This document shows, piece by piece, positions 7,183 to 14,351 of a stretch of DNA of 22,151 nucleotides. A model generated the notes under the pieces. It worked only from the letters and a program-made list of their open reading frames with translations, had not been told where the DNA came from and ran no database searches. Both the position numbers and the translations under genes were made by a program. Origin of the DNA: Firmicutes bacterium CAG:882. GTDB taxonomy: Bacteria > Bacillota > Clostridia > Lachnospirales > Lachnospiraceae. Positions within the stretch are counted from its first letter, which is position 1, and the number at the start of each line of letters is the position of its first letter. Where the stretch lies: positions 33,357 to 55,507 of the forward strand of contig FR895453.1 in the NCBI GenBank assembly GCA_000435595.1, written 5' to 3'.

Positions 7183-7400
7183 CATGTCATATTTATACAT
7201 ATCAGCTCCGTTGTACGAAGCAAGTTATTCTAAGGACTCTGAGAAATGTTTATTATTTATACGCCAACGAAGCAAAGCATACTTCCATGTATGCATTGCT
7301 TCTAAAGCGGCATCCATGCCGCTTTTGGCTATGGAGAGAACAGAGTCCTAAGAACATCTAAGCTTCTCACAAAAGTCGTGATATGCATAAATATAACATG
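7183..7400 (-). ncRNA. TwoAYGGAY-type structured RNA, copy A
   Basis: Given in plus-strand coordinates. An outer helix pairs 7189-7204 with 7379-7394, plus CATGT 7183-7187 with ACATG 7396-7400. A middle helix pairs AGGACTCTG (7233-7241) with CAGAGTCCT (7341-7349), continued by TTCT/AGAA. It encloses two hairpins: 7269-7302 (GAAGCAA/TTGCTTC and GCATAC/GTATGC) and 7304-7325 (AAAGCGGC/GCCGCTTT). On the minus strand their loops read ATGGAA and ATGGAT. Two hairpins with AYGGAY loops under a shared stem match the published TwoAYGGAY candidate RNA, whose function is unknown. Non-Watson-Crick positions in the outer and middle helices become G-U pairs only on the minus strand. A second copy at 21940 has compensatory changes in these helices. 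The plus-strand frames through here are chance. Confidence 0.85.
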
Positions 7401-7561
7401 CTATACACGATTAAGTTCATAGAGCACGTTTTGACACCTAAATTTTTATGAAGGTTGAAGAAAAGCCTAAAATATGGCATTATATATATGGTATCGGGAA
7501 ATGATGCGTGATATCGGAGAAAATACGGACATCATAATTAAAGCTCGAAAGGAAAAAAGGT

Positions 7562-8776
7562 ATGGGGAAGGTCAGAAAACGAATTTTAACAGTTGTAGGG
7601 ATTTTGACGGTTATTGTTTTATGTGTGGCATGTGCGAAAAAGAGCGATGCGGAAAAAAGTGATGCGATGGTGCGGACGGAAACGGATTCTAAGGAAGATC
7701 AGAACGGGACGACAACGAATGTGACGGAAGGTCAGGGGAGTACGACTGCACAGGAAGAAACGACAACACAGGAAACGACGACACAGGAGAAGCCGGCAGA
7801 TAAGGAGACGGAGACGACAACGACGGATAATGGCGGCAAGGGGGCAGTTGCTGTGATTGATGGTGACAGTCCTTATGCGCTTCACGGAAAGCTGCAGCTT
7901 GACGGCACAACGCTCACTGATGAGCACGGGGAAGCCTATCAGATTAAAGGCGTGAGTACGCACGGAATAGGGTGGTTCCCACAGTATGTCAATCAGGATA
8001 CATTTGCTGACCTTAAAAGCTGGGGAGCGGATGCCGTGAGACTTGCGATGTATACCGCAGAGGGTGGCTATTGTGAGGGTAGCGATGACAACAAGGAAAA
8101 GCTAAAGCAGCTCATCGACACGGGCGTGCAGGCGGCGACAAAGCTTGGTATGTATGTCATTATCGACTGGCATGTGTTAAATGATCATGACCCGTGGAAC
8201 TATGCGGATGATGCGGAGAAGTTCTTTGCCGAGATGTCTGATAAGTATAAGGACTACGGAAATGTGATATATGAGATATGCAACGAGCCGAACAGCGGAC
8301 CGGACTGGAACAGCGTCAAGTCCTACGCAGAGAAGATTATTCCTGTCATCAGGGAGAATGCGCCTGACGCCATAATAATTGTCGGTACACCGACATGGTC
8401 GCAGGATATCGACAAAGCAGCGCAGAATCCGATTACCGGATATGAAAATATCATGTATGCGCTTCATTTTTATGCGGATACGCACAGGGACTATCTGAGG
8501 GAGAGAATGGAGGCGGCGATAGATGCGGGGCTTCCGGTGATTGTGTCTGAGTTCGGTATCTGCGATGCCTCGGGAAACGGAGCCAATAATTATGATGAAG
8601 GAAACAAGTGGATAGAGGCGATGGACAATTATAACGTCAGCTATTTTATATGGAATTTGTCAAACAAGGCTGAAACTTCCGCACTTATCTCTAGCGGATG
8701 CAGTAAGCTCTCAGGCTTTGAGGACGGAGATTTGTCGGATTCCGGAAAATGGTATAAAGATATTTTAAACAAATAA
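7562..8776 (+). CDS. GH5 (subfamily 2-like) endoglucanase, lipoprotein
   Basis: The product has 404 residues. A lipoprotein signal ends at LCVAC with Cys24 lipidated, so the enzyme is tethered outside the cell. Residues about 30-100 are a low-complexity Thr/Glu/Gln/Asp linker with many ETTTQ-like runs, a typical flexible spacer through the wall. Residues about 104-404 are a complete GH5 barrel: GVSTHGIGWFPQY (130-142), VRLAMYT, IIDWHVLNDHDP (200-211), acid/base Glu242 in YEICNEP, VGTPTWSQD, HFYADTH and nucleophile Glu330 in VSEFG. This motif set is that of GH5_2 cellulases, which cut internal beta-1,4-glucan bonds. No carbohydrate-binding module is attached. The ribosome site is an untidy AAAGGAAAAAAGG. 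A GreA-like gene follows after 31 bases. Confidence 0.95.
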   Translation: MGKVRKRILTVVGILTVIVLCVACAKKSDAEKSDAMVRTETDSKEDQNGTTTNVTEGQGSTTAQEETTTQETTTQEKPADKETETTTTDNGGKGAVAVIDGDSPYALHGKLQLDGTTLTDEHGEAYQIKGVSTHGIGWFPQYVNQDTFADLKSWGADAVRLAMYTAEGGYCEGSDDNKEKLKQLIDTGVQAATKLGMYVIIDWHVLNDHDPWNYADDAEKFFAEMSDKYKDYGNVIYEICNEPNSGPDWNSVKSYAEKIIPVIRENAPDAIIIVGTPTWSQDIDKAAQNPITGYENIMYALHFYADTHRDYLRERMEAAIDAGLPVIVSEFGICDASGNGANNYDEGNKWIEAMDNYNVSYFIWNLSNKAETSALISSGCSKLSGFEDGDLSDSGKWYKDILNK

Positions 8777-8807
8777 TTGAGAAATAAAAGAAGTGAGGTA
8801 AGGGAAA

Positions 8808-9311
8808 ATGGGTGAAAAATTAACGGCAAGTGATGTAAAGAAGATTGAGGAGGAGATTGAATACCGCCGTCTTGTAGAGAGAAAGAGAATACTTGAGGAT
8901 GTAAAAGAAGCAAGGGCGCAGGGAGATTTGAGCGAGAATTTTGAGTATTATGCGGCTAAGAAGGAAAAGAACAGAAACGACGGGCGTATAAGATATCTTG
9001 AGAGGATGCTCAAAAATGCCACGATAGTTGACGATACCTCATCGGATGATGAAGTGGGAATGAACAATACGGTTGAGGTGTACTTTGAGGATGACGATGA
9101 GACCGAGGTGTATAAGCTTGTGACGAGCATCAGGGGAAATTCGATGAACAATTACATAAGCATTGAGTCGCCTATCGGAAAGGCAATCATGGGGCATAAG
9201 GTCGGTGACAGGGTTCAGGTCGTGGTAAATGACAGTGTGAGCTACTATGTGCAGATTAAGAGCATTGACAAAACCACAGATGACGCTGATGATAAGATTA
9301 AGGAATTTTAA
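8808..9311 (+). CDS. GreA/GreB-family transcript cleavage factor
   Basis: This 167-residue protein has the Gre layout. An N-terminal coiled-coil hairpin (about 5-75) carries GDLSENFEYYAAK, where Asp40 and Glu43 match the acidic tip residues that hold Mg2+ in the RNA polymerase secondary channel. A C-terminal FKBP-like domain has NYISIESPIGKAIMGHKVGD (115-134). Gre factors rescue backtracked polymerase by stimulating RNA cleavage. The position is odd: it lies inside a run of glycosidase genes, 31 bases after GH5 and 36 bases before GH3, and away from lysS or other usual neighbours. It may be a second, accessory copy; the rest of the genome would show. AGGTAAGGG is the ribosome site. Confidence 0.9.
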   Translation: MGEKLTASDVKKIEEEIEYRRLVERKRILEDVKEARAQGDLSENFEYYAAKKEKNRNDGRIRYLERMLKNATIVDDTSSDDEVGMNNTVEVYFEDDDETEVYKLVTSIRGNSMNNYISIESPIGKAIMGHKVGDRVQVVVNDSVSYYVQIKSIDKTTDDADDKIKEF

Positions 9312-9347
9312 CGAATCGGAACTATAATATGTGCTGAAGGAGGACTT

Positions 9348-11516
9348 ATGGGAAATAGAATTAAGGAGAGGGAAGAATATATTGACGGCCTCGTTAAAAA
9401 GTTAACACTTGATGAGAAAATAGGGATGATACACGGAGCGGGTCTTTTCAGGACTGCGGGAGTGCCGAGACTTGGAATACCTGAGCTTCATATGTCTGAC
9501 GGTCCGATGGGCGTGAGACAGGAGTTTGTTGATAACGAGTGGAAGGGTGTTTATGACAAGGAGGATATGGTTACATATCTTCCGTCTAACAGTGCCATAG
9601 CAGCCACCTGGAACCCTAAGCGTGCTAAAGAGTGCGGTGAGGTTCTCGGTGAGGAGGCGAGGGGCAGGGGCAAGGATGTCATACTCGCGCCGGGAATTAA
9701 CATCAAGAGGACGCCGCTTTGCGGGCGAAATTTTGAGTACATGAGTGAGGATCCTTATCTTGTCTCGGAGATGACGGTTCCTCTTATCAAAGGGATACAG
9801 AAGTCTGACGTGGCTGCATGTGTGAAGCATTTTGCGGTGAACGGTCAGGAGACGAACAGACTGTGGGTGGACACTATAGTCGATAAGAGAACACTCTATG
9901 AAATGTATCTTCCGGGCTTTGATGCCGCGGTGAACAGAGCACACTCCTACTCGATAATGGGAGCCTACAATATGCTTAACGGGCAGCACTGCTGTGAGAG
10001 CAGATATCTGTTAGGGGATATTTTAAGAAAAGAATGGGGCTATGACGGAACTGTGATAAGCGACTGGGGAGGTGTGCATGACACTGTGGCAGCCGCCAAG
10101 AGTGAGCTCGATATAGAGATGTCCATCACATATAATTTTGACGAGTACTGCATGGCAGAACCGCTCAAAAAGGCTGTCGAGGAGAGCAGGGTAAAGGAAA
10201 AGCATATTGATAAAAAAGTGTCTGATATCCTCAGAATGATGTACAGGCTCAAGATGCTTCCGGGTACCGGAACGAGGAAAAAAGGCTCTTTCCATAGTTT
10301 TGAACATATAAGGGCAGCTCGGCGAACTGCCGAGGAGGCAGTTATACTCCTTAAAAATGACAAAAAGCTTCTTCCGCTTGAGCTTGACACCCAGGTCGCG
10401 GTGATAGGTCAGAATGCTGTCTCCATTCATTCAAACGGAGGTGGAAGTGCCGAGATTAAAGCACTCTATGAGGTGACACCGCTCAGGGCACTTATGAATG
10501 TCGGCGGCGGGGATGTACGCTTTGTCTATGAGCCGGGTTATGTGGTGCCTGAGAGGACACAGGGGCAGGACGAGAGCTGGCAGGAGGCTTCGCTTGAAAA
10601 TGCTGATGGCAGGCAAGGTGCGGAGAATGCGGATTTACATAAAAAGGCGGAGGAGTACAGAAAGCGGGCAGTACAGCTTGCAAAGGAAAATAAGCAGACA
10701 ATCATATTTGCCGGGCTCAACCATGACTATGATATCGAGGGGACGGACAAGAGCACGTTAAAGCTTCCGTACTGTCAGGACGAGCTTATTGAGGCGGTTC
10801 TTGATGCCAACCCGGACACGGTGGTGGTCATCATGGGAGGTGCTCCCGTTGAGATGCCTTGGCTTGACAAGGCAGAAGCGGTTGTATGGTATTATTACTC
10901 AGGTCTTGAGGGTGCATCGGCGGTTGTCGATGTCCTGACCGGCAGGGTAAATCCTTCGGGTAAACTTCCTGAGACATTTCCAAAGTGCACGGAGGACGTA
11001 TATTCGGTTAAACTTGGTGAGTTCGGCAGGGAGGACAGACTCGAGTATAAGGACGGCGTGTTTGTCGGCTACAGATATTATCTCAGCAACAATGTAAAGA
11101 CGAATTTCTGCTTTGGACACGGGCTTTCATATACGGATTTTGCACTCAAAAAAATCAAGGCTGAGGGGAAAAAAGCTCTTGAGAGCAGTGCTGCCGATAA
11201 GTGGGATGACAAAGATGCCGTCACGGTTAGTGCGGAGCTGTCCAACATAGGTGACAGAGCCGGAATGGAGACGGTGCAGCTATATGTGACGCCTCCTAAG
11301 GGAAGCGTAGAGAGACCGGTAATGGAGCTGAAGGGCTTTAAGAAGGTGAAGCTGTCGCCGGGTGAGAAGAGGAAGGTTGAATTTACGCTTGATAAGCGTG
11401 CTTTTTCATACTATGACGAGAGTAAATGCGGCTATGTCTGCGAGCATGGCGAGTACATAGTGAGTCTCGGAATGAGTGCACAGGACATCAGGCAGAGAGT
11501 GACGGTGAAGTTATAG
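9348..11516 (+). CDS. GH3 beta-glucosidase
   Basis: The 722-residue enzyme has the three usual GH3 parts. The N-terminal barrel contains HMSDGPMGVR (48-57), CVKHFAVNGQETNR (158-171) and nucleophile Asp239 in VISDWGG. An alpha/beta sandwich (about 320-590) contains the DIEGTDKSTLKLP motif with Glu464 as a candidate acid/base, and ends in NPSGKLPETFP. The C-terminal fibronectin-like domain contains VQLYVTPPKGSVERPVMELKGF. No signal peptide, so it is cytoplasmic and releases glucose from imported cello-oligosaccharides. This matches the GH5 endoglucanase two genes upstream, which would work outside. An alternative is a beta-xylosidase or other GH3 specificity. AAGGAGGA before the ATG is a strong ribosome site. 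The gene belongs to the 7562-12136 run. Confidence 0.95.
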   Translation: MGNRIKEREEYIDGLVKKLTLDEKIGMIHGAGLFRTAGVPRLGIPELHMSDGPMGVRQEFVDNEWKGVYDKEDMVTYLPSNSAIAATWNPKRAKECGEVLGEEARGRGKDVILAPGINIKRTPLCGRNFEYMSEDPYLVSEMTVPLIKGIQKSDVAACVKHFAVNGQETNRLWVDTIVDKRTLYEMYLPGFDAAVNRAHSYSIMGAYNMLNGQHCCESRYLLGDILRKEWGYDGTVISDWGGVHDTVAAAKSELDIEMSITYNFDEYCMAEPLKKAVEESRVKEKHIDKKVSDILRMMYRLKMLPGTGTRKKGSFHSFEHIRAARRTAEEAVILLKNDKKLLPLELDTQVAVIGQNAVSIHSNGGGSAEIKALYEVTPLRALMNVGGGDVRFVYEPGYVVPERTQGQDESWQEASLENADGRQGAENADLHKKAEEYRKRAVQLAKENKQTIIFAGLNHDYDIEGTDKSTLKLPYCQDELIEAVLDANPDTVVVIMGGAPVEMPWLDKAEAVVWYYYSGLEGASAVVDVLTGRVNPSGKLPETFPKCTEDVYSVKLGEFGREDRLEYKDGVFVGYRYYLSNNVKTNFCFGHGLSYTDFALKKIKAEGKKALESSAADKWDDKDAVTVSAELSNIGDRAGMETVQLYVTPPKGSVERPVMELKGFKKVKLSPGEKRKVEFTLDKRAFSYYDESKCGYVCEHGEYIVSLGMSAQDIRQRVTVKL

Positions 11517-11575
11517 TGACATAAATATATGCTAAATTCTTATAATTTAAAAACTGACAGGCAGGAGAAAATGCG

Positions 11576-12136
11576 ATGGAATTTAAGGGCATTAAAAAGC
11601 GCGAGGAGGGCAGATTCATAACGCGCTACGATGTAGAATATGAGACGGTCGACGGCAGGCAGAAGATATATGAGATGATAAGCCGCAGCGATGACATAAC
11701 GGATTATGATAAGCTGCATGGCAAGGTGGCTGATGCGGTCGTCATTATTGCGACAGATGAGAGGGATGAGAAGATTGTGCTCAACAAGGAATTCCGTATG
11801 GCGGTAGGCGAGTGGGTGTACAATTTCCCGGCAGGGCTTATTGATCCGGGCGAGGAGCCGCAGCAGAGTGCATGCAGGGAGCTTCTCGAGGAGACGGGAC
11901 TTGAGCTTTACAGAATAGATGACCTTATAGGTACAAGCTACAGTGCGGTGGGCTTCTCAAATGAGACGAATGTGTGCATAGTCGGAAAAGCGCGGGGAGA
12001 GTTCAAGGATAGCACCTCCACTTTCGAGGAGATTACACCCGGATGGTATACCAAGGCTGAGGTGAGGGAGCTTCTGAAAGAGTATAAGTTTGCTGCGAGA
12101 ACGCAGGCATTCTGCTATGTGTGGAGCAGGGAATAG
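11576..12136 (+). CDS. Nudix hydrolase, ADP-ribose pyrophosphatase-like
   Basis: This 186-residue protein has a textbook Nudix box: Gly87, Glu93, then RELLEETGL (101-109), which fits G-x5-E-x7-REU-x-EE-x-GU exactly. The order of an N-terminal beta-sheet half, the phrase VYNFPAGLIDPGEE and a C-terminal helix fits ADP-ribose/nucleoside-diphosphate sugar pyrophosphatases (NudF type), which recycle ADP-ribose and similar compounds in the cytoplasm. The substrate is not certain from the box alone. It lies 59 bases after GH3 on the same strand, with GCAGGAG as ribosome site, and is probably the last gene of the operon; a long hairpin follows at 12166. Confidence 0.9.
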   Translation: MEFKGIKKREEGRFITRYDVEYETVDGRQKIYEMISRSDDITDYDKLHGKVADAVVIIATDERDEKIVLNKEFRMAVGEWVYNFPAGLIDPGEEPQQSACRELLEETGLELYRIDDLIGTSYSAVGFSNETNVCIVGKARGEFKDSTSTFEEITPGWYTKAEVRELLKEYKFAARTQAFCYVWSRE

Positions 12137-12165
12137 GGGAAATTTCCAAATATTTTAAATAGGAC

Positions 12166-12235
12166 GTTGTGTAATTTTATTATATTACCGCCGGCTACAA
12201 AGCACCCGGCTTGCAATATAGTAAAATCACACAAC
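12166..12235. repeat. 70-base near-perfect inverted repeat (hairpin, possible terminator)
   Basis: The arms 12166-12194 and 12206-12235 match over about 30 bases: GTTGTGT, ATTTTA, TATATT and GCCGG recur in order with three transitions and one extra base, around an 11-base loop. The sequence after it on the plus strand (TGTTTGATT) is a poor T tract. It could end the Nudix operon or be a small palindromic element left at a rearrangement joint, since it borders a gene remnant. Confidence 0.6.
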
Positions 12236-12253
12236 TGTTTGATTATGTATTAA

Positions 12254-12418
12254 AAGTTTAAAGAAGTTTTTGTGGACGGTGAAAGATACGCGTTTCTTGA
12301 GACAAAATCAGGATTGAAGTTCGATAGGGATGCGTACAAAAGTATAGCTGACGCAACCTCGCTCGAGGATGTGGAAGATTATGTGTGTGATATGATTAAA
12401 AAATACTATATTCAATAA
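12254..12418 (+). pseudogene. 3' remnant of an anti-sigma-like gene (paralogue of 14348-15124)
   Basis: The frame from 12254 to the TAA at 12416-12418 has no start or ribosome site. It encodes KFKEVFVDGERYAFLET and then a tail ending MIKKYYIQ. From FVDGERYAFLET onward about 31 of 47 residues equal the C-terminus of the intact protein at 14348-15124, including SGL, AY, SIADAT and the DVEDY/EVEEY stretch. Only the last fifth of the gene survives, and no sigma factor gene or N-terminal part is found upstream. It is best read as the tail of a deleted tandem copy of the sigma/anti-sigma operon. Confidence 0.85.
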
Positions 12419-12427
12419 TAATTATGG

Positions 12428-12481
12428 TTGACTTATATCGTCTAGTATGTTAATATTTAACTACTGAGCGACAAACAGTAG
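12428..12481 (+). promoter_or_regulatory. Promoter with palindromic operators for the HAAS/PadR pair
   Basis: TTGACT (12428-12433), a 17-base spacer and TAATAT (12451-12456) make a good sigma-A promoter. The palindrome GTTAATATTTAAC (12449-12461) covers the -10. Directly after it, CTACTG (12461-12466) and CAGTAG (12476-12481) form a second dyad. Either could bind the PadR protein encoded by the second gene, giving self-repression; this is inference from position. Confidence 0.55.
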
Positions 12482-12496
12482 AAGGGAGGAAGTGCA

Positions 12497-13294
12497 ATGA
12501 AAAGGAAACAAAAAAATGATTTTATAAGTAAACTGGCATTCTATCTATCGTTTCATTATAGTGATGAAGAACAAAAAAGTATTATAAATGACTATGATGA
12601 TTGGTTTAAAAATGAAATGGGTATGGGAAAGGAATATGCTCAGGTTTGTGAGGAGCTTGGGACACCTCGAAAAATAGTGAACAATTTATTGTCAGAAGAA
12701 AGTAAACATATCTCTAATATACATATGATATTCAATAATGTATTTATACATTATTGCGTGCTTTTGATATTGCACTTTATAATAAGTACCTTTTTGATAT
12801 ATGTTATGAATAGAAGCGGAATAAACTATTTATATTCAGGAATCGCCTTGATGGGAATATATTTTATTTTGGAGCTTATTTATTCCTCCGGAAAAAAAGT
12901 TAATTATAAGGGATATTCCGATGGAATATTTGTGGGAAAAAATATAGTATTATTTTGTTTTGTAATATTATTTTTTATGACACTAATATTTCTTATACCA
13001 AAAATAAATTATGTTCAAAGCGGAAGAATACTATCGTTTGCAGCCAATCTGTTTATTGCAGGAATAATAATTTTTTCAATATATGAATGTAAGAAAAATA
13101 TACAATATGATAATGGATTATGTACATTTATTTTTCATGTATTAGGGGTAATAACAATTATATTCTACATAAAAAATCAGTTAGGAATGCGATATGATAG
13201 TATTAATAAATACAATGTCATGATACTGAAAGGTTTAATTATTTACATAGAAACAATTTTAATGTGCACTGTTCTGCATAGGAAAGCGTTATAA
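12497..13294 (+). CDS. HAAS-domain (DUF1700-like) multi-pass membrane protein
   Basis: The product has 265 residues. The first about 70 residues are a small helical domain (LAFYLSFHYSDEEQKSIIN, then EYAQVCEELGTPRKIVNNLL) with the Y-x-x-W/F and LGTP marks of HAAS/DUF1700 proteins. These are membrane proteins whose helical domain is thought to interact with a partner PadR. About six membrane helices follow (near 78-98, 106-126, 147-168, 177-195, 208-226 and 240-258). GGGAGGAAG precedes the ATG. The PadR gene starts one base after this stop, so the two are translated together; in many genomes the order is the reverse. Codons here are notably AT-rich (ATA, TTA, AAA) compared with the glycosidase genes, which hints at separate origin. 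Confidence 0.8.
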   Translation: MKRKQKNDFISKLAFYLSFHYSDEEQKSIINDYDDWFKNEMGMGKEYAQVCEELGTPRKIVNNLLSEESKHISNIHMIFNNVFIHYCVLLILHFIISTFLIYVMNRSGINYLYSGIALMGIYFILELIYSSGKKVNYKGYSDGIFVGKNIVLFCFVILFFMTLIFLIPKINYVQSGRILSFAANLFIAGIIIFSIYECKKNIQYDNGLCTFIFHVLGVITIIFYIKNQLGMRYDSINKYNVMILKGLIIYIETILMCTVLHRKAL

Positions 13295-13295
13295 A

Positions 13296-13604
13296 ATGGA
13301 TTCACAGCTAAAAAGAGGTATTTTAAATATATGTATTTTGCAGTTGTTAAAGGAGGATAGATATGGATATGACCTTATAAAGATTATGCAGAAATTTTTT
13401 CCTGATACAGAGGAAAGTACATTATACGCAATACTGAGGAGACTTAATCAGGAGGGAATGACAGAAGTATATTATAGTGATATTTCTAATGGACCTACTA
13501 GAAAATATTACAAATTGACTGTTGAAGGTGAGAAAAAATTAAATGACTATATGCTGGAATGGAAAAATATAGAAAACATTTTTAGGGAAATTGGGGAACG
13601 ATAA
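13296..13604 (+). CDS. PadR family transcriptional regulator
   Basis: This is a 102-residue compact PadR. The winged helix runs from RGILNICILQLLKEDRYGYD (7-26) through the FPDTEESTLYAILRRLNQEG recognition part (35-54) to the wing with GPTRKYYKLTVEGEKKL. A short dimer helix ends the protein. PadR proteins are usually repressors of the gene next to them. Here that is the HAAS membrane protein one base upstream, and the palindromes at 12449-12481 are the likely operator. AGGAAAG inside the end of the upstream gene is the ribosome site. A hairpin terminator follows at 13651. AT-rich like its partner. Confidence 0.93.
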   Translation: MDSQLKRGILNICILQLLKEDRYGYDLIKIMQKFFPDTEESTLYAILRRLNQEGMTEVYYSDISNGPTRKYYKLTVEGEKKLNDYMLEWKNIENIFREIGER

Positions 13605-13650
13605 GCGACAATAATTAATAATTAACAGATTAAATCCTATTTTAAGTCAT

Positions 13651-13690
13651 AAAAAGAAGATGTATGCGTGCATTGTATACATCTTCTTTT
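13651..13690. terminator. Terminator 1 of a near-identical pair
   Basis: AAAAAGAAGATGTATGCG (13651-13668) pairs with TGTATACATCTTCTTTT (13674-13690) with G-U pairs near the loop. The A-rich 5' arm and T-rich 3' arm let it work on both strands. A copy with almost the same sequence ends the next unit at 15473-15512. Confidence 0.85.
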
Positions 13691-13793
13691 ATATTAATAT
13701 GATAAAATTTTCTCCAATTTTTTATAAAAAAGTGTAGTATGGATATATAGAATTGTAGTGTATAAGTGAAACCATAAATCAGGAGGTGACAGG

Positions 13794-14351
13794 ATGGAGG
13801 ATGAAAAAATCATAGAGCTGTTTTTTGCGCGTTCGGAACAGGGCATACGGGAGCTGGACGGTAAATACGGAAAAGCATGCAGCAGGCTGTCATACAACAT
13901 TGTTAATAATACACAGGATGCGGAGGAGTGTGTAAATGATGCTTACCTCGGAGCTTGGAATGCAATCCCGCCTGCACGTCCGAATCCGCTTTTATCCTAC
14001 ATTTTAAAGATAGTCAGGAATATCTCGCTAAACAGCTATTGGAAGAAGATGGCGGCGAAGAGGGGCGGACAATATACGGTTGCACTGGAGGAGATTGAAG
14101 CCTGCATAGCCGACAAAAAGAGTGTGGAAGAAGAAATTGAGGTGAAGGAGTTAGCACAAATCATTGAGCAGTTTCTCGACACACTTATGGTTGAAAATCG
14201 TGTTATTTTTATGAGACGCTATTGGTTTGCGGATAGTTTAAGGAATATTGCGGAGCTTGTGGGACTTTCGGAAAAAAATGTTTCAGTGAGACTTACCCGT
14301 ATGCGGAAAAATCTAAAGGAGTATTTGCTGGAAAGGGGCGTGTTGATATGA
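13794..14351 (+). CDS. ECF-type RNA polymerase sigma factor
   Basis: The 185-residue protein has sigma region 2 (about 8-90; DAEECVNDAYLGAWNAIPP contains the polymerase-binding and -10 parts; SYILKIVRNISLNSYWKK follows) and sigma region 4 (about 125-180; FMRRYWFADSLRNIAELVGL then SEKNVSVRLTRMRKNLKEYL as the -35 helix-turn-helix). It lacks regions 1 and 3, as ECF factors do. AGGAGGTGAC lies just ahead of the ATG. The stop overlaps the start of the next gene (ATGA), a one-helix membrane protein, so the pair is a sigma/anti-sigma unit. No conserved ECF target promoter was evident upstream, so self-activation is not shown. A remnant of the same kind of pair lies at 12254. Confidence 0.92.
   Translation: MEDEKIIELFFARSEQGIRELDGKYGKACSRLSYNIVNNTQDAEECVNDAYLGAWNAIPPARPNPLLSYILKIVRNISLNSYWKKMAAKRGGQYTVALEEIEACIADKKSVEEEIEVKELAQIIEQFLDTLMVENRVIFMRRYWFADSLRNIAELVGLSEKNVSVRLTRMRKNLKEYLLERGVLI

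Noticed and set aside
7269..7325. Two neighbouring hairpins with the same loop, considered as a CRISPR or REP-type repeat
   Set aside because: The stems differ in sequence and there are no regular spacers. The pattern is explained by one RNA fold with two similar loops.
7142..7361. Two plus-strand frames of 66-69 codons
   Set aside because: They run through the terminator and the structured RNA. Copy B of the RNA does not keep these frames, while it does keep the base pairs.
7431..7436. TTGACA as a -35 box for the GH5 gene
   Set aside because: No -10-like hexamer occurs 15-19 bases downstream on the plus strand.
7667..7860. Thr/Glu-rich stretch of the GH5 gene considered as a frameshift or repeat expansion error
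   Set aside because: The frame stays open and joins a complete signal peptide to a complete catalytic domain; such linkers are normal in wall-spanning glycosidases.
9402..9989. 195-codon minus-strand frame inside the GH3 gene
   Set aside because: It lies fully opposite a clear GH3 catalytic domain, has no domain pattern and no ribosome site.
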